A DNA stretch of 49,548 nucleotides from contig WRLR01000016.1 of assembly GCA_009777515.1 (NCBI GenBank), forward strand, positions 1-49,548, given 5' to 3'. Position 1 is the stretch's first letter. Every line of letters starts with the position of its first letter. The DNA is from Oscillospiraceae bacterium (GTDB lineage Bacteria; Bacillota; Clostridia; WRLR01). Of this stretch, positions 15,231-22,644 are shown piece after piece. The notes beneath the pieces were generated by a model. That model made no database searches. It was given only the letters and a program-made list of their open reading frames with translations, and had not been told where the DNA came from. The translations under genes and the position numbers were made by a program.

Positions 15231-17323
15231 ATGTCGCGCCCGCCCCCTTCCGCGTCCGTCGCGTACCACCCGCTTTGGCTTTCGTACATCCGCGCATACA
15301 GGCCGCCCGCCGACATCAGATCGTCATGCCTGCCCATCTCTTTAACGACGCCGTCTGACAGCACGACGATTTTGTCCGCCATCCTCGCGCTCGCCAAGCG
15401 GTGGGAAATCATGATGCATCCCCTGTTTTTCAAAACCTCCGCGAAGCTATGGTACATATTGCTTTCGGCCACAGGGTCAAGGGAGGCGGTGGGCTCGTCC
15501 AATATTACAAACGCACTGTTGGATAGGCAAGCCCGCGCCACGGCGATGCGCTGCCATTGGCCGCCCGATATGTCCACGCCGCTTTCCTCCAGCTTACCAA
15601 GCGGCGCGTCCAGATCGGCGATGCCTTCTGCGAGCCCCATGGCAAGCGCGCCGTGCAGGGCGCCGTCGTCATTGAGTTTTGACAGGTCGCCGAACGCGAC
15701 GTTTTCGCGTAAAGTCAGCTCGTAATGGCAAAAGTCCTGGAAAACCACGCTGAACGCGCGGCGCAGGGCGGCGGCGTCCAGTGTTTGAATGTCGGTGCCG
15801 TTGATGAGGATGCGCCCGCTGTCCGGCTTGTACAAGCGGCACAGGAGCTTAATTATTGTGGACTTGCCCGCGCCGTTCACGCCGACAAGCGCTACCCGCT
15901 CGCCCGCATTGACCTCGAAGCTGACGCCGTTCAGCACTTTCGATTCGGTTTTCGGGTAGCAGAACACTACATTATCAAAAACTATGTGCGGTGGTATTTC
16001 AACCGGCGGCTCTACATGGGCGACGCGGGGGCTGTGAGCGTTTTGGGCGTCGCAGGCGTCTTGGGCTCTGTGAGCACCGTAGGTGTCGAGGGCGTTGTGG
16101 GCGCCGTAGGCGTCTTGGGCGCCGTGGGCGTTGTGGGCGCCGTAGGCGTTGTGGGCGCCATAGGCGTCTTGGGCGCCGTGGGCGTTGTGGGCGCCGTAGG
16201 CGTCTTGGGCGCCGTGGGCGTTGTGGGAGCCGTAGGCGTCTTGGGCGCCGTAGGCGCCGTGGGCACTGCAGGCGTCAATCTCCGGCAACCCGAAAAATGT
16301 GTAATAATGCTCCATCATAAGATATTGCCTGCGCATGTTTTGCACGGAATACGACAGAGCCTCCGCGTTGTTCAAGATCGCCCAAGTCGATGCGATCAGC
16401 GCCGTGAACAGCCCTATTGTGATGCTACCGTTCACAATGGTTGATATGAGCCCAAGCACGATAAAGAATGACCAGCATTTGAAAAGGACTGTGCTGACAA
16501 GGAAGTATTTTTGGGAATGTATCGTCGTTTTTACGCGGGCATCAAGGACCTTGCGGGAAATGACCCGCCATTTGCCGGAAATATACTGCGTCGCCCGAAA
16601 TATCTTTAATTCAAACAGCGACGATTTATTTGACAAAAGCCCGCCCAGATAGTGCATCATGCGCTCGTCGGCGGATTGGTTGTTGAACATGGTGTTCATC
16701 ATGTCGGCGGCCTTGAAGTCGAGCCATATCATGGGCACTAGCAATCCGGCGAACCCAGCCACGAACCACCAGCCGGCCTGCGCGAAAATCAGCGCCGCGC
16801 CGACGACGCCAATCATGCTTTCAAGCACCTGGAGCATAGTCAAAAACAATTGGAAGACCTTGTCCTGCGGGTCGGAGGACATCCGAAGCAGCGTGTCCTG
16901 CACGCCCTCGTCCTCGAAACATGCATAGTCGAGCCGCATGAACTTCGCGATGACCTCCGGCGTCATGCCGATATTCAATTTTCTCCGGAAGGACACATGC
17001 AAGATCCCGTTGAAAAAACCGGCGCCAATCGCACTGTAAAACAACAGCGAAAATAACAAAAGCCCTAACCAAAGCAAAAGGCTGCTCTGGCTGCCCTGGC
17101 TACCCTGGCCGCCCCAGCCGCCTTGGCTGCCCTGGCCGCTCCAGCCGCCCCAGCCGCCGCCTTGCGCCAGGATGCCCGAAACCGCGTCGATAATCCGCTG
17201 CGTGAAGTAAATCGAAAGCGGGGTAAGCGCCGCAGACAGACCTATCTGAACCAATTTCAATACAGTAAGCACAGGCGCAAAACGAAATAAAATTGATATG
17301 GATTTAAATGACTTTTTAAACAC
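15227..17323 (-). CDS. ABC exporter half-transporter (TMD-NBD), first subunit, with repeat inserts
   Basis: A 698-residue half-transporter: exporter membrane domain, then ATPase domain with Walker A G-V-N-G-A-G-K-S-T (about 480), signature I-S-G-G-Q-W-Q-R, Walker B F-V-I-L-D-E-P and M-I-S-H-R. It starts with GTG 17323 after an AGGATAGG ribosome site and is coupled by ATGA to the second subunit. It is about 100 residues longer than usual because of two low-complexity inserts. One is Gly/Trp/Gln/Ser-rich at about 53-80, in the loop after the first helix. The other is a 74-residue run of three-residue units (x-x-A: H-G-A, Q-D-A, Y-G-A, H-N-A) at about 351-424, between membrane and ATPase domains. 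Substrate unknown. Confidence 0.88.
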   Translation of the reverse strand: MFKKSFKSISILFRFAPVLTVLKLVQIGLSAALTPLSIYFTQRIIDAVSGILAQGGGWGGWSGQGSQGGWGGQGSQGSQSSLLLWLGLLLFSLLFYSAIGAGFFNGILHVSFRRKLNIGMTPEVIAKFMRLDYACFEDEGVQDTLLRMSSDPQDKVFQLFLTMLQVLESMIGVVGAALIFAQAGWWFVAGFAGLLVPMIWLDFKAADMMNTMFNNQSADERMMHYLGGLLSNKSSLFELKIFRATQYISGKWRVISRKVLDARVKTTIHSQKYFLVSTVLFKCWSFFIVLGLISTIVNGSITIGLFTALIASTWAILNNAEALSYSVQNMRRQYLMMEHYYTFFGLPEIDACSAHGAYGAQDAYGSHNAHGAQDAYGAHNAHGAQDAYGAHNAYGAHNAHGAQDAYGAHNALDTYGAHRAQDACDAQNAHSPRVAHVEPPVEIPPHIVFDNVVFCYPKTESKVLNGVSFEVNAGERVALVGVNGAGKSTIIKLLCRLYKPDSGRILINGTDIQTLDAAALRRAFSVVFQDFCHYELTLRENVAFGDLSKLNDDGALHGALAMGLAEGIADLDAPLGKLEESGVDISGGQWQRIAVARACLSNSAFVILDEPTASLDPVAESNMYHSFAEVLKNRGCIMISHRLASARMADKIVVLSDGVVKEMGRHDDLMSAGGLYARMYESQSGWYATDAEGGGRDI
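16050..16275. repeat. 9-bp/36-bp minisatellite inside an ABC exporter gene
   Basis: More than 20 copies of a 9-base unit (consensus GGGCGCCGT, with variants GGGCGTTGT and AGGCGTCTT) are arranged in 36-base super-units. The super-unit starting GGGCGCCGTAGGCG recurs at about 16099, 16153 and 16189. The array stays in frame. Confidence 0.92.
17081..17160. repeat. Gly/Trp/Gln-coding repeat in an ABC exporter gene
   Basis: Repeated words CTGCCCTGGC and GCCGCCCCAGCC encode a G-Q-G-S-Q-G-G-W-G run in the predicted outer loop between helices 1 and 2 of the first exporter subunit. Confidence 0.75.
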
Positions 17324-17861
17324 AGCCTATCCTACGTAAAATTTATTTAAACCGATCATGTGAACCGCTCTCTTGATTCAGTATATTGCTTTTTATTGCC
17401 CGCGTTAACCGTCATTTTTAAAAACGTATTATTATGGAGGCTTCAAATTTTCGAACCTCGGTCGACGGGCTTTCCGTCAAAAATGAGATTAAACAACTCC
17501 ACCTCCAGCGTTCACCTTTCAACGCCATACCCGAAATTTAAGTTGCTATTATGCTATACTATGATATAGGAGCGTTGTTCTATGCGCAATGTGTTGCGTG
17601 CTACGTGTTGCGTGCTTCGAGTGTGAGTAATGTGCTTCGGGTTTTCGTGAAGACAAACGTATTATAAATAAATACACATGATTTAATTAAGTTTTAAGCC
17701 ATCATCCATATTCTGGGAAACTTTAAATGTATCAAGGGCTGCCGCGTTGGTTAGAATCGCCAGTGGTGTTGGATGGTAACGCTAGCGGCGTTGGTTGGTC
17801 TCGCCAGCCGCGTTGCGCGCCCGCCTGGTAATCACACATTAAAATATAGTACAGGTGCGAT
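17324..17861. other. 538-base gap with scattered short repeats
   Basis: No gene is recognisable. It holds a promoter-like dyad at 17552-17571, short direct repeats of GTGTTGCGTGCT near 17590-17620, and an imperfect repeat GCGTTGGTTxGxxTCGCCAG near 17740 and 17793. A short frame around 17434-17540 has no homology I can name. Confidence 0.5.
17552..17571 (+). promoter_or_regulatory. Promoter-like dyad TGCTATACT...TATAGGA, copy 2
   Basis: Matches 9763-9782 at 18 of 20 bases. Contains TATACT within the dyad CTATAC-TATG-ATATAG. The next gene begins 290 bases downstream, so if it is a promoter the leader is long. Confidence 0.35.
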
Positions 17862-18332
17862 ATGAGATTTAATGTTTTAGCGTTTATATGCACCGTGGGA
17901 TGTTGCCTTATATCAATGATTATTGCAGGGACGTCTGCGGGAAAGAAAAATAACAGAGAATGGCTTGAGAGCCTTAATCACCCAGATAATTCATTCATGG
18001 TCAAGTATATGAATGTTGTCGGGTTTGGTTTTTATTTTATTTTTGGCTATGTGTTATATAATCTTATTACCATCGAGGATATCATTACCATAGCACTAAC
18101 GGTTGTCGTGATACAGCTTATGGGACTATGCCCGTTTTTCCTGCACAAGACTAGAAAACTGAAACTGTTTTTCTATGCCAATTTTATTTTCCTTGTTCTA
18201 TTACCGATGCTAATTTTGTTATTGCTGCAATCAAATTTCGTATTGGCAATTTTAGTTATCATTTATTTATTGTGGTTTGTATATGACTTGTCATATTGGT
18301 ATCGACTTATGAAGCTAAACAAACAATATTAA
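17862..18332 (+). CDS. TspO/MBR-like membrane protein
   Basis: A 156-residue, very hydrophobic protein with about five membrane segments. The pattern resembles TspO/MBR tryptophan-rich sensory proteins: W-L-x-x-L-x-x-P after the first helix, V-V-V-I-Q-L-M-G-L-C-P-F-F in helix 3, and a final L-L-W-F-V-Y-D-L-S-Y-W-Y-R-L-M-K-L-N like the family's L-W-x-x-Y-x-x-x-L-N-x-x-x-x-x-L-N. TspO proteins bind tetrapyrroles and sterol-like ligands. The match is distant, so a generic membrane protein is possible. A hairpin terminator follows at once. Confidence 0.55.
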   Translation: MRFNVLAFICTVGCCLISMIIAGTSAGKKNNREWLESLNHPDNSFMVKYMNVVGFGFYFIFGYVLYNLITIEDIITIALTVVVIQLMGLCPFFLHKTRKLKLFFYANFIFLVLLPMLILLLLQSNFVLAILVIIYLLWFVYDLSYWYRLMKLNKQY

Positions 18333-18334
18333 AA

Positions 18335-18363
18335 AGGCTGCCAACCAAACGGCAGCCCTTTCC
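18335..18363 (+). terminator. Hairpin after the TspO-like gene
   Basis: AAAGGCTGCC pairs with GGCAGCCCTTT around AACCAAAC. The following T-run is short on the plus strand. It resembles the AraC terminator at 161-190 and sits beside a copied end of that gene, so it may have come with that duplication. Confidence 0.6.
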
Positions 18364-18403
18364 TACGACTCATTCAAACTACTCATTCAAACGCCCTTTT
18401 TAT

Positions 18404-18466
18404 TTATTTGCTTGCCCTTAACTGCGATTTGCGCTTTTCTTCTTCGCGCTGGCGGATTGGGATGCA
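18404..18466 (-). pseudogene. C-terminal scrap of a second AraC/GyrI regulator
   Basis: The minus strand reads C-I-P-I-R-Q-R-E-E-E-K-R-K-S-Q-L-R-A then S-K and stop. The intact regulator at 241-1188 ends with the same stretch followed by N-S. Only the last 20 codons remain. The gap 18467-18703 contains nothing else I recognise. Confidence 0.85.
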
Positions 18467-18703
18467 TAACTTTCCCTCTAAAAAATTTGTTAGTTATCGC
18501 AGAAAAAATAATTAAATAATATTCTTCTAAACATGACGCGCTGTTGTCATCTTTTGCTTGCTATATTTAAAAACGTAGCAACCAAAAATGATGTTAGAGT
18601 TTTTCCAACGCTCAAACGCTGGAAACAAAACTAATCGAGTGGCAGGGAGCATGGTGCCATCGCTTCACGCTCTGCCGCCAGTAACCACAAGGAGGGTAAC
18701 GAT

Positions 18704-19243
18704 ATGCCAAGACCAACAACGAAACCTGACTTAACGAAAGCGGCAAATGAACAGTTTGACAAGATGTGGCAACACATTAATTCTATGACGGACGATGAGC
18801 AAAACGCCGCTTTCAATTTTGGCGAGGACATCAAGCAAAAAGAAGCGCATTGGAAGCGCGACAAAAATATGCGAGATGTGCTTGTACATTTATACGAATG
18901 GCATCAGCTTCTATTAAACTGGATTACAGCCAATCAAAACGGCGAAGCCAAACCGTTTCTGCTTGCGCCATACAATTGGAAAACGTATGGCGATATGAAT
19001 GTTATGTTTTGGGAAAAGCACCAATACACTACATACAATGATTCAAAGGTAATGCTTCTTGACAGCCATAAAAAAGTCATGTCGTTGCTTGAATCGTTTT
19101 CAAATGAAGAACTGTTCCAAAGCAAACATTTTTCTTGGACAGGAACCACGACTCTCGGTAGTTATTGCGTTTCAGTAACAGCCAGCCATTACGATTGGGC
19201 TATAAAAAAAATCAAGGCACATAAAAAATCATATAAAGAATGA
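18704..19243 (+). CDS. ClbS/DfsB family (DUF1706) four-helix protein
   Basis: A 179-residue protein of the ClbS/DfsB family, related to DinB-like four-helix bundles. Visible family features are the P-R-P-x-T-K-x-D-L start, the K-N-M-R-D-V-L-V-H-L-Y-E-W-H-Q-L-L-L-N-W segment, and N-W-K-T-Y-G-D-M-N-V-M-F-W with a late H-Y-D-W. ClbS in E. coli protects DNA against colibactin; most homologues are uncharacterised and may neutralise electrophiles or toxins. A clear AAGGAGGG site precedes ATG 18704. Confidence 0.85.
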   Translation: MPRPTTKPDLTKAANEQFDKMWQHINSMTDDEQNAAFNFGEDIKQKEAHWKRDKNMRDVLVHLYEWHQLLLNWITANQNGEAKPFLLAPYNWKTYGDMNVMFWEKHQYTTYNDSKVMLLDSHKKVMSLLESFSNEELFQSKHFSWTGTTTLGSYCVSVTASHYDWAIKKIKAHKKSYKE

Positions 19244-19322
19244 TTACAATGCGGTGCAATAAAACGCTCTGAATTATTTTCGCGATCCGCCTATCAAGCC
19301 TATCAATGGACGGGTAGTCATC

Positions 19323-19412
19323 GATGAAGCTCACTTAATGATTTTCGACCGCGCCCCAGAGCGGTCATGGGACGAGAAAATTTCGCAACAGATGACAGCG
19401 CGGATATGCTGA
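19323..19412 (+). pseudogene. C-terminal remnant of a second AAA ATPase-nuclease copy
   Basis: The frame D-E-A-H-L-M-I-F-D-R-A-P-E-R-S-W-D-E-K-I matches E-A-H-L-I-I-I-D-R-D-P-V-R-P-W-D-E-K-I near the end of the ATPase at 7950-9551. It then diverges and stops. No upstream homology is visible in the 80 bases after the ClbS-like gene, so almost the whole gene has been lost. Confidence 0.8.
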
Positions 19413-19462
19413 ACAAAATATGAAGCATGGTCCTCTCATTGCCCATGCAACGGCCACAAAAT

Positions 19463-19795
19463 CTACGCAAACAAAACTTGCACCAATAGCATGTAAAGCA
19501 CTGTGCCTGTCCCGATAGATAATAGTATGTTCTTTTTCCATATGTGCAGCACCACCACAGAAGCAATAGCAATCATCTCCGGCAGCCCGTGCGGGGATAT
19601 GACGAAATCTATATCACGTATACAGTACACTACCAATAGGCCGATGGCAGCCGCAGGCAACACTTTTCCCAGGTATGCGATAAAACGTGGGGCTGCGGCG
19701 GCATCCGGATAAAGCAAAAATGGCAAAAAGCGCGTGATACAGGTGCCAAGCATGAGCATGGAAACAATTATTAAGGATTGCAATGTGGTCAGCAT
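19463..19795 (-). CDS. azlD: Branched-chain amino acid exporter small subunit AzlD
   Basis: A 110-residue membrane protein with four hydrophobic segments and AzlD motifs: T-R-F-L-P-F-L-L near the N-terminus, Y-L-G-K-V-L-P-A-A-A-I-G-L-L-V-V-Y and a hydrophobic C-terminus. It works with AzlC to export branched-chain amino acids or analogues. It lies 51 bases after azlC on the same strand, so the two form an operon. Confidence 0.9.
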   Translation of the reverse strand: MLTTLQSLIIVSMLMLGTCITRFLPFLLYPDAAAAPRFIAYLGKVLPAAAIGLLVVYCIRDIDFVISPHGLPEMIAIASVVVLHIWKKNILLSIGTGTVLYMLLVQVLFA

Positions 19796-19846
19796 TATAT
19801 GTCAACTCCTATAGCATAAATTAATTAATAACTCCTGTGGTCAGCA

Positions 19847-20548
19847 TTAATTATCAGCGCCTTTCGCGATTTTTTTTTGGAACATAGCCAAACATATAAT
19901 AATCAAGGCCATCGCAGGAATTATGAACCCTTCCGCGCCAAATATAAACAGGCTGACTGTTGCAGCGGCCAGACCAATCAGGGCAGGCGAACGATTCCTC
20001 TTTAGCCTCCATTGATCGATAAATATCGCCACAAAAAATGCTGTCATAACAAAATCCAATCCCCGCGTATCAAACACAACTAAAGGTTTTATGACTCCCC
20101 CGACTACCCCGCCCAGCACCCAGTAAATCTGATGCATCATCGTAATAGCCAGCATAAATAACCGTTTTTCTACATGTGGCGGCGGTTCGATAGAATGGAG
20201 CAGCGAAAAGGTCTCATCGCACATACCAAATATAAGGTATGGCTTTATTTTTCCTGTATTGCTGTATTTTTCCAGCATGGAAAAACCGTAAAACAGGTGC
20301 CTTGCGTTTATTACCAGCGCAATCATAAAAGCATACAGGGGGTTAAATGCGGAGGAAAGCAAACTGATTCCGACAAACTGCAAAGACCCAGCGTAAACGG
20401 CGCTGCTAATCAACAGTATCCACGGCCAATCGTACCCCTTGCTGCCCATCAGGACGCCATAGGCAATGCCCAGAAAAAGAAAGCCGGTCATTACGGGTAT
20501 GGTATGAGGAAATGCCGCTTTGAATGCGGCAGGCAGTTTTTTCAACAT
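19847..20548 (-). CDS. azlC: Branched-chain amino acid exporter large subunit AzlC
   Basis: About 233 residues, multi-pass membrane protein with AzlC motifs: A-F-P-H-T-I-P-V-M-T-G-F-L-F-L-G-I-A-Y-G, A-G-S-L-Q-F-V-G, N-A-R-H-L-F-Y-G and G-M-C-D-E-T-F-S-L. It forms the export channel with AzlD for leucine-type amino acids. The frame is open to 20623, but that codon is TTG without a ribosome site. ATG 20548 follows GAGG at eight bases and matches the family N-terminus, so it is preferred. Confidence 0.9.
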   Translation of the reverse strand: MLKKLPAAFKAAFPHTIPVMTGFLFLGIAYGVLMGSKGYDWPWILLISSAVYAGSLQFVGISLLSSAFNPLYAFMIALVINARHLFYGFSMLEKYSNTGKIKPYLIFGMCDETFSLLHSIEPPPHVEKRLFMLAITMMHQIYWVLGGVVGGVIKPLVVFDTRGLDFVMTAFFVAIFIDQWRLKRNRSPALIGLAAATVSLFIFGAEGFIIPAMALIIICLAMFQKKIAKGADN

Positions 20549-20923
20549 TTCTGTGTACCTCGCATCCCCAGTATTTCGCGCGTTGCATTCGCACTGCATT
20601 AATACTGTGATATTCGTTGTCAAAAAATCGTTCTTATTTGCATCTTTGCATCAGTATATAACAATGGACGCTCGAATGGATTAAAGACCGCTCGAATGGA
20701 GCAAAACATGGCGCAGGCATAGCAAGCCGAGGGAACAGGGGAGCAACCGATTTAGACGGTAAAATCGTCGAACCATGTCGTAGTTTATGGTTATTGTCAT
20801 ACAGAGGATTTGATATGAATTCGCCCTATAGTTGAAATATTATCGCCTGACGCGATATGGAAAATTGGCAAGAATGCAGTTATATTAAAAACAAGCGCGC
20901 AAATATATTTTCGGAGGTTATTT
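20549..20923. other. Divergent gap between azlC and the XRE regulator
   Basis: This 375-base stretch contains a 12-base direct repeat CGCTCGAATGGA (about 20670 and 20690) and the short dyad GGTAAAATCGTCG. No gene was found. It should hold the promoters for both divergent genes, but no strong box pair is visible. Confidence 0.4.
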
Positions 20924-21856
20924 ATGCTGTATATCGCGGGAAATCTCAAAAGGTTGCGCAAAGAAAAGGACCTTACGCAAGAGGAAGTCGCACAAATGCT
21001 GAACGTTTCGCCGCAGAGCGTCAGCAAGTGGGAGCGCGGCGAAACCATACCGGACATTACGCTCCTGCCTGCCCTGTCCAACCTCTACAAGGTGAGCGTC
21101 GACACGCTCATCGGTATGGACAAGATTAACAGCCAGCAGATGCGAAATGACATATTCACTGCAGCGCACACCCATATGCGCAACGGCGAGACGGCCGCTG
21201 CCGTCCAGGTTTTTACAGAAGCCATAAAAACATACCCCAACGATGAGGGGATCATGTCGGACCTGGCCATGGCGCTTGCCCTCGGCGACGACCCGGAAAG
21301 CTTACAGCAGGCCATTACGCTTTGCGAACGGTTGCTGTCCGACAACCAAGGCGATAAGGTCCACCATACGACGCGCGCCGCCCTGTGTTTTATCTTTTTA
21401 AAAGCCGGCGAAAAAGACAAATCGATCGAGATAGCGCGTAGGCTGCCCCATTTGCGCGAGAGCCGCGAGAGTGTGCTCGCGCAGATTGAGAGCGATTTGT
21501 CTGTTGATGATATCAATGCATACTTAAAATTCATTGGCTTCGGCGGTAGCGACGAGCAGGATATAGTTGAAATCGATTTCGGAACCGGTATGATTGCCGT
21601 TTGCGCAGAGCACGGCTTGCTAAACAAAATAAAAGCGCTGCGCGACGAGTACAACGCCCCGACGACAAGGGATGGGCTGCGCATAATCCCGAACATACGA
21701 GTCCGGGACAAGGCCGAGCTGCTGCCCGGTCAGGTGCGTGTCCGCCATTTAGCCGACTACCTGCTCGACAAGGAGTTTTCCGACCCCGTCGATGCCACCG
21801 CTGAGATTATCGAAGCGCTTCGCAAAATCGCAGAGGTGCGCAGTTCAAGGGGATAA
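20924..21856 (+). CDS. XRE-family regulator with TPR-like C-terminus
   Basis: A 310-residue protein. Residues about 5-60 are an XRE helix-turn-helix (L-T-Q-E-E-V-A-Q-M-L-N-V-S-P-Q-S-V-S-K-W-E-R-G), closely like the head of the regulator at 34644. Residues about 75-200 are helical and TPR-like (A-A-A-V-Q-V-F-T-E-A-I-K-T-Y-P-N-D-E), the usual form of clostridial regulators of this type. GGAGG (20911-20915) precedes ATG 20924. It is divergent from azlCD and may control it, though nothing proves this. Confidence 0.85.
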   Translation: MLYIAGNLKRLRKEKDLTQEEVAQMLNVSPQSVSKWERGETIPDITLLPALSNLYKVSVDTLIGMDKINSQQMRNDIFTAAHTHMRNGETAAAVQVFTEAIKTYPNDEGIMSDLAMALALGDDPESLQQAITLCERLLSDNQGDKVHHTTRAALCFIFLKAGEKDKSIEIARRLPHLRESRESVLAQIESDLSVDDINAYLKFIGFGGSDEQDIVEIDFGTGMIAVCAEHGLLNKIKALRDEYNAPTTRDGLRIIPNIRVRDKAELLPGQVRVRHLADYLLDKEFSDPVDATAEIIEALRKIAEVRSSRG

Positions 21857-21937
21857 GGAACGCGAACGCGCCCCAAAGAACGCGGACACGGCTTGGTATA
21901 TGTTTTTACCGCTACCTATAGTTATAACGACACTGCC

Positions 21938-22564
21938 CTATTTGCCAGCTTTTTCTAATATATCTATAATGTCGGCGAACCTCCTGCTTTGGGCGTGGGC
22001 CAGCGGGGGGACGCCGTCTTTGTCGGGGAGGGCGGCGTCGGCGCCGGCGTTGACCAGCAGGCGCACTACCTCGGTGTGGCGCGCCCCGCCGTCGCCCAGT
22101 ATGATGGCTTCGAGTAGTGCGGTCCAGCCGATATTGTTGATGTGGTTGATGCGGATGTCCGTCTCCAGGAGCATTTTGATGATTTCAACGTGCCCCCGGT
22201 CGGCGGCGCGGATCAGGCCGGTCCCGTTGTAGCTGTCAGTGCTGTGGACGTCCGCGCCGGCTTTTAGGGTTTTGGCGAGCAGCTCCGCGTAGCCCTCGGA
22301 CGTCGATATCAGGTAGGCGCTTTGCAACGAGTTGTCTTTCATATTAACGTCGGCCCCGGCGGCAATCAGTAAATCGGTAATGTCGAGATGGTTCTTATAT
22401 GCGGCGGCTACGAGGGCGCACCTGCCCTCCCTGTCCTGCGCGTGGATATATATGTCCCCCGCCAGCAAGACTTTGACGGCATCTGTGTCCCCTTTGCTCG
22501 ACGCCTCAATGAGGCGCATGCTATTTATGTTTCTTGGCTGCTTTGCGAAAATTGCTCCTGCCAT
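21938..22564 (-). CDS. Ankyrin-repeat protein
   Basis: A 208-residue protein made almost entirely of about five to six ankyrin repeats. Clear units include A-S-S-K-G-D-T-D-A-V-K-V-L-L, D-R-E-G-R-C-A-L-V-A-A-A-Y-K-N-H-L-D-I and N-N-I-G-W-T-A-L-L-E-A-I-I. There is no signal peptide, so it is probably a cytoplasmic protein-binding scaffold. AAGGAG precedes the ATG. It is convergent with the XRE gene and shares a strand with the GNAT-pyrophosphatase gene upstream. Confidence 0.9.
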   Translation of the reverse strand: MAGAIFAKQPRNINSMRLIEASSKGDTDAVKVLLAGDIYIHAQDREGRCALVAAAYKNHLDITDLLIAAGADVNMKDNSLQSAYLISTSEGYAELLAKTLKAGADVHSTDSYNGTGLIRAADRGHVEIIKMLLETDIRINHINNIGWTALLEAIILGDGGARHTEVVRLLVNAGADAALPDKDGVPPLAHAQSRRFADIIDILEKAGK

Positions 22565-22620
22565 GGCAGATATCTCCTTGTGATTTATTATCGTGTGAGC
22601 AATTGCAAATTAAAATGCGC

Positions 22621-22644
22621 GGGCGAACACTGTTCGCCCCTACA
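22621..22644. repeat. Palindromic element GGGCGAACACTGTTCGCCC + CTACA
   Basis: A near-perfect hairpin (GGGCGAACA/TGTTCGCCC) with a CCCTACA tail. The same sequence in reverse orientation is at 37812-37836. It supplies the stop codon (22640-22642) of the GNAT-pyrophosphatase gene. Confidence 0.88.

Noticed and set aside
16050..16275. Diversity-generating retroelement variable region
   Set aside because: No reverse transcriptase or template repeat is present, and the variation is tandem repeat expansion, not A-specific substitution.
15725..16444. 239-codon plus-strand frame with Val/Gly repeats
   Set aside because: The reverse reading of the 9-bp minisatellite in the ABC exporter gene; a repeat with a multiple-of-3 unit leaves all frames open.
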